Source of the DNA: Megalobrama amblycephala
Taxonomy: Eukaryota; Chordata; Actinopteri; Cypriniformes; Xenocyprididae
Length of the DNA: 64,000 nucleotides
Reading direction: 5' to 3'
Assembly: GCF_018812025.1 (NCBI RefSeq)
Contig: NC_063058.1
Span: 22,215,797-22,279,796 of the forward strand
The translations under genes and the position numbers were made by a program. The notes beneath the pieces are model-generated. The model had not been told where the DNA came from and made no database searches. It was given only the letters and a program-made list of their open reading frames with translations. Of this stretch, positions 58,731 to 64,000 are shown in pieces (the first letter of the stretch is position 1; every line of letters starts with the position of its first letter).

Positions 58731-60160
58731 GCCATGTTTCCACCGCAGGAACTTTCCCCAGGAACTAGGGACTTTCCCCAGGAACTAGGGACTTTGGGGT
58801 GGTACTCTGTTACCCCTTTTCCACCAAGGCAGTTTGAGTGCTGGTTCGGAGCCAGAGCCAAGTTTCAAATCAGTTCTTTGTCTTTCGACACCCAAAGCAC
58901 CAGCTCCGAACCAGGAAAAGTGGTTCGTAAGTAGCACCGAAACATTGCTGGGCTAGAAGTAGGAACCGCTTGTGTCAGGGGCTGGGGGCAGGGTTATAGT
59001 GACCAACAAGAAACTTGTGACCGCCATTTTTGAAATAGCAACTAATCGAGCTAATAGCAGCTCGATTTTAATCTCCGTCTATATACAAATTACGGTGAGC
59101 CGTGTTTGGATGCCGATGTAGGTTCTATTGATGAGCATCAATAGTAGCGAAATGTCCGGAATTGTTGATGGAAGGCTTGTTCGAGATGCATCGGAGCAGC
59201 GCGGACCGATCGGCGGGTGACATCGGAGTGCCGCGGGAGCGTTTCTCCTCGTGCTTTGGGATCGTTCTCGCGGTGCTTTGATGTCAGCCGCCGATCGCTC
59301 GAGAAGCCGATGCATCTCAAACAAGCTTGGTGTGTTTGTGTTTGGCGCTGCAGCGCTAGCTTTGCTGTGAAATATGAGGCGTATACAGTGACGTAAGACC
59401 TGGCTCTGTACTGGCTCGTTCTGGTGGAAAGGGGGTATGTGTGTTTCGACTGAAGGCACCAGGGTCTAAATGAAGTTCCGGGTAAAAATTTCCCCCTCAG
59501 AAAGTCCCTACTCACGAGGTAGCACTTTTTCAAAGTTCAGGAACTTTCGGGGGTGGGACTTGGGTGCTGAACATGCTGATTGGTTGAGTTCACGCAGAAT
59601 TTTGATTGGTTGACTCCACGCAGCATTTTATTTCAACCACCATTTTTAAAAGTCTGTTACGGTGCATGCAGTAAGAGTTGTTTGCTATTCGAATCAACAA
59701 TGGAGATTAAAAAATATTACTGATGGACCGACAACGAGGTTCAGGCATTATTGAGCTTATATGCAGAGGACAAAATCCAGTGGGAACTTGAAAGTCGTGC
59801 ACAGTCCTACATTACCGGATTCTTCTTCATGGTACTTTAGACCGCGATGGAAACGCAGACAGCAACAGGTCTTGGGGAAATGAGGCTTTACTGCATGCAC
59901 CGTAACAGACTTTTAAAAATGGTGGTTGTAATAAAATGCTGCATGAACTCAACTAATCAGCATGTTCAGTGCCCAAGTCCCACCCCCAAAAGTTCCTGAA
60001 CTTTGAAAAAGTACTACCTTGTGAGCAGGGACTTTCTGAGAGGGAAATTTTTATCCAGAAGTTTATTTAGACCCTGCTCCCTGCAGTCTAAAAACACAGA
60101 GTACCACCCCAAAGTCCCTAGTTCCTGCATGGGGAAAGTTCCTGCTATGGAAACTGGGCT
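58731..60160. mobile_element. Palindromic element interrupted in its left arm
   Basis: Left CCATGTTTCCACCGCAGGAA and right TTCCTGCTATGGAAACTGGG are imperfect inverted ends. Long arm pairing follows (TTCAAAGTTCAGGAACTTT near 59530 against AAAGTTCCTGAACTTTGAA near 60000). The uninterrupted right arm shows where the left arm is split, at 58810/59438. The centre (59700-59850) is itself repeated inverted just outside the element at 58540-58700. Confidence 0.75.
58811..59437. mobile_element. Nested palindromic element (627 bp)
   Basis: TACCCCTTTTCCACCAAGG at the left and GGTGGAAAGGGGGTA at the right, with GTTCGGAGCCAGAGCC pairing to GGCTCTGTACTGGCTC. It sits exactly at the break in the surrounding element's left arm. 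The overlapping - strand ORFs (59079-59533) are shadows without a domain. Confidence 0.75.
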
Positions 60161-60164
60161 ATAC

Positions 60165-61085
60165 AGAATACTCTAGCAACGGCATAGCAACAGGCTAACA
60201 ACTACTCAGCAACCACCTAGCAATGCCTTAGAACGTCTTTGAACACCATAGCAACAGTATATCAATGCCTGGGCACTGGCAACCGCCCAGAACACCCTAA
60301 CATCACAATGCAAGTTTCCACAGACAAACACCACTTACATTTTCTTCATAAAATGTAAAAATCAAATTCAACTATGCTATCTCATCTCTTCAGATGTTCC
60401 TTTATCTCTCCGCCTATTAGAAGTCTGTCTCTTTCTCTCTGTCCCTTGGGAATCTCAGCATCTTCATCTCGATTGACAGGCTCTGTTGGGGCCCCTATGG
60501 CTCTCTGCCGGTTGGGTCAGTATCCCTGACTTGCCACTTAATTAATGACAGCAGACTAGGGTTTGCTGTCATGCTACTGAAAGAGCTACTCCCGTCTGCT
60601 ATTGGAGAAAACAAGAGCAGGTCTGTTGAGTGCTAGCTTAAGATGCTTTGAGATCCCTTCCTGTTCTTTTCCAGGCTAGAGGTGTGTGGTCTAGATCTCT
60701 GCTCCTATTCAATGGACCTTGGAGAGGATGCTGAATACAAATCAAAGTAAAGTTTGGACACTATGATATAGTCTTTCGTTTCTGACGCTATGTGAGTATA
60801 AAGTCTGAGGTCATTGCGAGCACCCAAAAAGAGGACAATCAAAGCAGCTGGTGTTTTCTACTTAAATCTCTTTTGTTCTTAAAGTAGTTTCAATTCTGTT
60901 TGCATAGAATGTGAGCAGGTCAAAGATTAATAATTGATAGACTGTGTAGGACTACAAAAGGTTGTATCGTATACTGTTCTGAGAGTGTTGGGTTACACTA
61001 TATCTTCTGACAAGGATGAAACACTCAGTATTAGGAGGTGTGACTAAGGGGTTACTTAGTCACATTTTTGGTGTAAAATTAGTTG
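60165..61085. other. Intergenic, no gene seen
   Basis: The start (60165-60310) is rich in AGCAACnnnnTAGCAAC-like short repeats. The rest shows no ORF, termini or arrays. Confidence 0.4.
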
Positions 61086-61094
61086 CAACCCATT

Positions 61095-61097
<3 letters not shown>

Positions 61098-61149
<52 letters not shown>

Positions 61150-61151
61150 GA

Positions 61152-61213
<62 letters not shown>

Positions 61214-61288
61214 GTCTGTCTGTCTGTCTGTCTATCTGTCTATCTGTCTATCTATCTTTCTGTCTGTCTGTCTGTCTGTCTGTCTGCC
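61098..61288. repeat. (TATC)n / (TGTC)n tetranucleotide array
   Basis: A long CTAT/TATC run (61098-61212, one GACT interruption near 61150) passes into CTGT/TGTC units, back briefly to TATC, and again to TGTC. It produces an open frame of repeating Leu-Ser-Ile-Tyr or Leu-Ser-Val-Cys that is not a gene. Confidence 0.95.
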
Positions 61289-61374
61289 TGGTATTCTGGC
61301 TGTAGTCTCATCTTACAAAATTACCTCCTGTAATTAAAATCTTCTTCTTTTTTTTTAAATATATTTTTGTCTGT

Positions 61375-61495
61375 ATTGAAACAACAAAGTAAGTGAGTAA
61401 GGGCTAGAGGATTGGAAACGATCACATGCCAGGACTTGAACTTTGGTCACCTGTCAGAACGTCGCCCATGAAGCAATCATCTGCTTAGACAAAAG
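61375..61495 (-). repeat. tRNA-derived SINE, minus strand
   Basis: On the - strand the sequence reads CAGGTGACCAAAGTTCAAGTCCTGGC as a B-box region (given here only by its core, GTTCAAGTCC), preceded by GATTGCTTCATGGGCGACG and followed by a T/C-rich body. This is the same layout as the + strand SINEs near 1.9 and 9.8 kb, though more diverged. Confidence 0.5.
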
Positions 61496-61499
61496 GGAC

Positions 61500-64000
61500 A
61501 GATCTTAATTGCAAACTAAACTGATCACAAGAAAGTCTATATACACTGTTGGTGACTGAATAGACATCTTGTTTTTGATACTAGCAGGCTAGCTTTGATC
61601 ATATAAGCAGACTGTTCTGATCACATAAACACTGAAGGTCCCTTCTTATCCAAGGCAGATGACACAGATCCACATCTGGGTAAGATGGAGACAGCTGGTG
61701 GATGAGCTGTGGGTGGTTTGCTGATCTCCCCCAGATGGGACTCAAATGGGACGAAGACCAGGGCAAGAGCTTATCTCACAATCAAGGCTCTTATAAGATT
61801 TACAGGCATTTTTGACAGTGATGAGTTACTTTCCTCTTATGACGTCCTCTGAGGACTGCAAATCCGGGTAGTTTAAAATGAATAATTCACCCAAAAATGT
61901 AAATTATTATAATTTACTTACCAAATCTTAATATATACAGTTTAACAAAATGCATATGCATCCCATTAGTCAGGTGATGACTATTAGGGTTGAGATTTTA
62001 CAAAATGTTTTAAAATGTTTGAGTGTCACTCAAGGACACTGCAACGGTTGACAGTCCTCTGGATACTCTCAGAGTCTTTCCTCATCTGAGAATCCATGCC
62101 CTTTTCAATTAGGATACCACTCAAAATAGCTATTCACATGGGTCCTCCAGGCCATCAAAGAAATAATAGGAGATTTCAGAGTCTCTTAATTAGGGCTGAT
62201 TCTTGTTAATCCAGTTCACCCTGCTTGCACCATATGTCCCGGGAAAAACCGCTGTGGCCTGATGCAGGTGAAAGAACAATTAGAAATTCCTCCCTCCTTT
62301 TTCATTCAACCTGTAGCAATGCTTCTGAATTTCCACTAGTTTGAGTGGGTAATCTCTGCCTTTGAATGAGAGGAGGAGACCCATCAGAGAGTCTCTCACA
62401 CTTCTTGGAACTCCCTTTGCTCCAGCCAATTAGCTAAGATTCATCATGTTAAACTGCCTTATCATTTGCCATATTGGATACTCTTATACAGAATTCAGAG
62501 TATTTGGAGCTCTATGGTTTATATTATGAAATGTTTTATAGCAGTTGTTCTCGACTGTTGGGTTGCGTTGCATTTGTGGAAATTTTTTGATTTGTCTGTT
62601 GAGGTTCAGATGTTTGGAAGCTTGTTTCTGCTACAGAATAATAAAATGGTACTTGTGACATTCATCTCACAAAAAGGCAGAATTGCAAGATATAAACTTG
62701 AAATTGTGAGGAAAAGAGTCAGAATCAAAAATGGTCATAATTTAGAAATAAAAGGCATTTTTCCTACCCCGATTTTAGCCCTCTGATTTAAACGCTCTGT
62801 TTTAAGGGCTTGTCTGCTGTGAGACTTCAGTGTAAACGCCCACTGCTGTGATTGGCTAACATCTTTTCAATTGAAATAGTTAAGTATTACTCTCTCGAAA
62901 ACTTTTAGCATGTTTTTACAATTACAGCTCTCAAGGTTAACTAATCGTGAAAAGTGTTGATTATAGCATTGCATTGATCTATGGCATTATATTTAGATCG
63001 TGGCATGAAAGGTTGCAGTGATGAAGATTGTAGCAATCTTCATCACTGCAATCTTCATCACTAGATTGTAGCAGTGATCTCCTCATTGATCTCCTCATTG
63101 CAACTCAACTTCTGCACACTAATGAATGCTTTCATCATATAGCAGAGCAAACTCGATGTAACTAAGAGATTTGTTAAATAAAATGGGAGTTTTGGCGCGA
63201 GTCCAGAACTGAGTCACTGATAAACTCGCGCTGTTTGATTGACAGCTCTAGCGATTGTGAAGGGAGCGTTGTTTGATCGCTTTCTATATATAATTTAATT
63301 ACTGTTTAAATAACAGATTATTTTCATCCTAGAAACAACGTGAAGTTGACCGTTTAGTCACTGGTTTGATTTATTGACACATAGACAAAGAACATCTGAC
63401 TGTACATGAATCGATATATATCAGATCAGGCATTAGAATTAACACAGTTACTTACATGTTGTTGCATTACTGTCGAGTCCATATCGTAAAAGTCTGTTTG
63501 CAAAGCCTGCACCAAAATGCAATTGATTTATCAAAGAATTCACAGTGAAATGTACCGAATACAAATAAATAAAGCTCAACTGAGACATTCACATTGTTGA
63601 AAATAAATAACAATATTCCTAGCATTAGGATCCTTTGAAAGGTAATGTTATTTTTAGTCCTGTATCGCTCTCCTCTCTCTCTCATCGTCATCTTACTAAG
63701 ACGCCAATGGGCGGGGCTAACGTTAAAGATGAAGTAGGCGTTGATTTCTTCTTCGGAGGTGGGGTTTCACCTATCTATGACGTCATAGGCCCATTCCTGG
63801 ATCAGTCGTTTGCTGGGCCTGGTGTCAATAAAAGCTTTTATTGGACTAACAAGGAATTTTTCAGTTTTCATATAGTACGATGACCTCGTATATATCAAAA
63901 GCTCAAGGAAAAGTTGATTCCTCAATTCATGACCTTTTTAAGAAATATTTATGGAAATTTTTGACTTTGAGAAGTGTGACAAAAAGCTAAAACATTTCTA
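61500..64000. other. Intergenic or intronic sequence, no gene seen
   Basis: AT-rich sequence with short ORFs only. It includes a 33-base near-perfect palindrome at 63016-63048 and repeat-like text at 62830-62870 and 63690-63830. It could be intron of the candidate gene starting at 54484. Confidence 0.4.

Noticed and set aside
59079..59533. 126- and 131-codon - strand ORFs
   Set aside because: They lie inside the nested palindromic MITE, have no domain, and overlap each other in different frames.
61016..61333. 105-codon ORF of Leu-Ser-Ile-Tyr repeats
   Set aside because: It is a translation of the TATC/TGTC array.

Overview
The window is vertebrate nuclear DNA, almost certainly from a teleost and most likely a cyprinid. 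The genes have GT-AG introns. The intergenic DNA and introns are AT-rich and packed with Tc1/mariner relics, palindromic TTAA-bounded and hAT-type MITEs, tRNA-derived SINEs and microsatellites, as in carp and zebrafish relatives. The taxon is inferred from this repeat style and from protein similarity recalled from memory; no search was run.

Four protein-coding genes can be read exon by exon, and their frames stay open across every splice junction. (1) The 3' part of fnbp4 (formin-binding protein 4) is on the + strand, 480-4451, with its 5' exons outside the window. (2) A complete agbl2 (cytosolic carboxypeptidase 2, a tubulin-tail deglutamylase) is on the + strand, 6910-20954, in 23 coding exons giving 1017 aa. 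(3) A complete tmem17 (ciliary transition-zone membrane protein) is on the - strand, 23205-21620, in 5 exons giving 191 aa. (4) A complete slc15a5 (orphan member of the POT/peptide transporter family) is on the - strand, 32064-24601, in 9 exons giving 576 aa. The fnbp4-agbl2 head-to-tail order is the same as in mammals. agbl2 and tmem17, both cilium-related, meet tail to tail. A strong RFX X-box lies about 220 bp upstream of the agbl2 start.

From 32 kb to the end there is no convincing multi-exon gene. One candidate first coding exon with a signal peptide sits in a CpG-rich patch (54484-54547), and its remaining exons would lie beyond the window. The rest is mobile-element DNA: three dead Tc1-like transposons (25.9-27.4, 39.6-41.1 and 42.3-43.6 kb), a P/S/T-rich ORF island (41.3-42.0 kb), several nested palindromic MITEs with readable target duplications, and simple-sequence arrays.

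The most unusual object is an asymmetric foldback element at 36.29-38.17 kb. Its terminal inverted repeats bracket about 1.6 kb of a 40/42-bp minisatellite that is stop-free in all three forward frames. A few units in the opposite orientation lie next to the right terminus. Its 508-codon ORF is judged an artefact of unit composition. No undescribed enzymatic or defence system was found. The novelty here is in transposon architecture and possible cilium-gene regulation.
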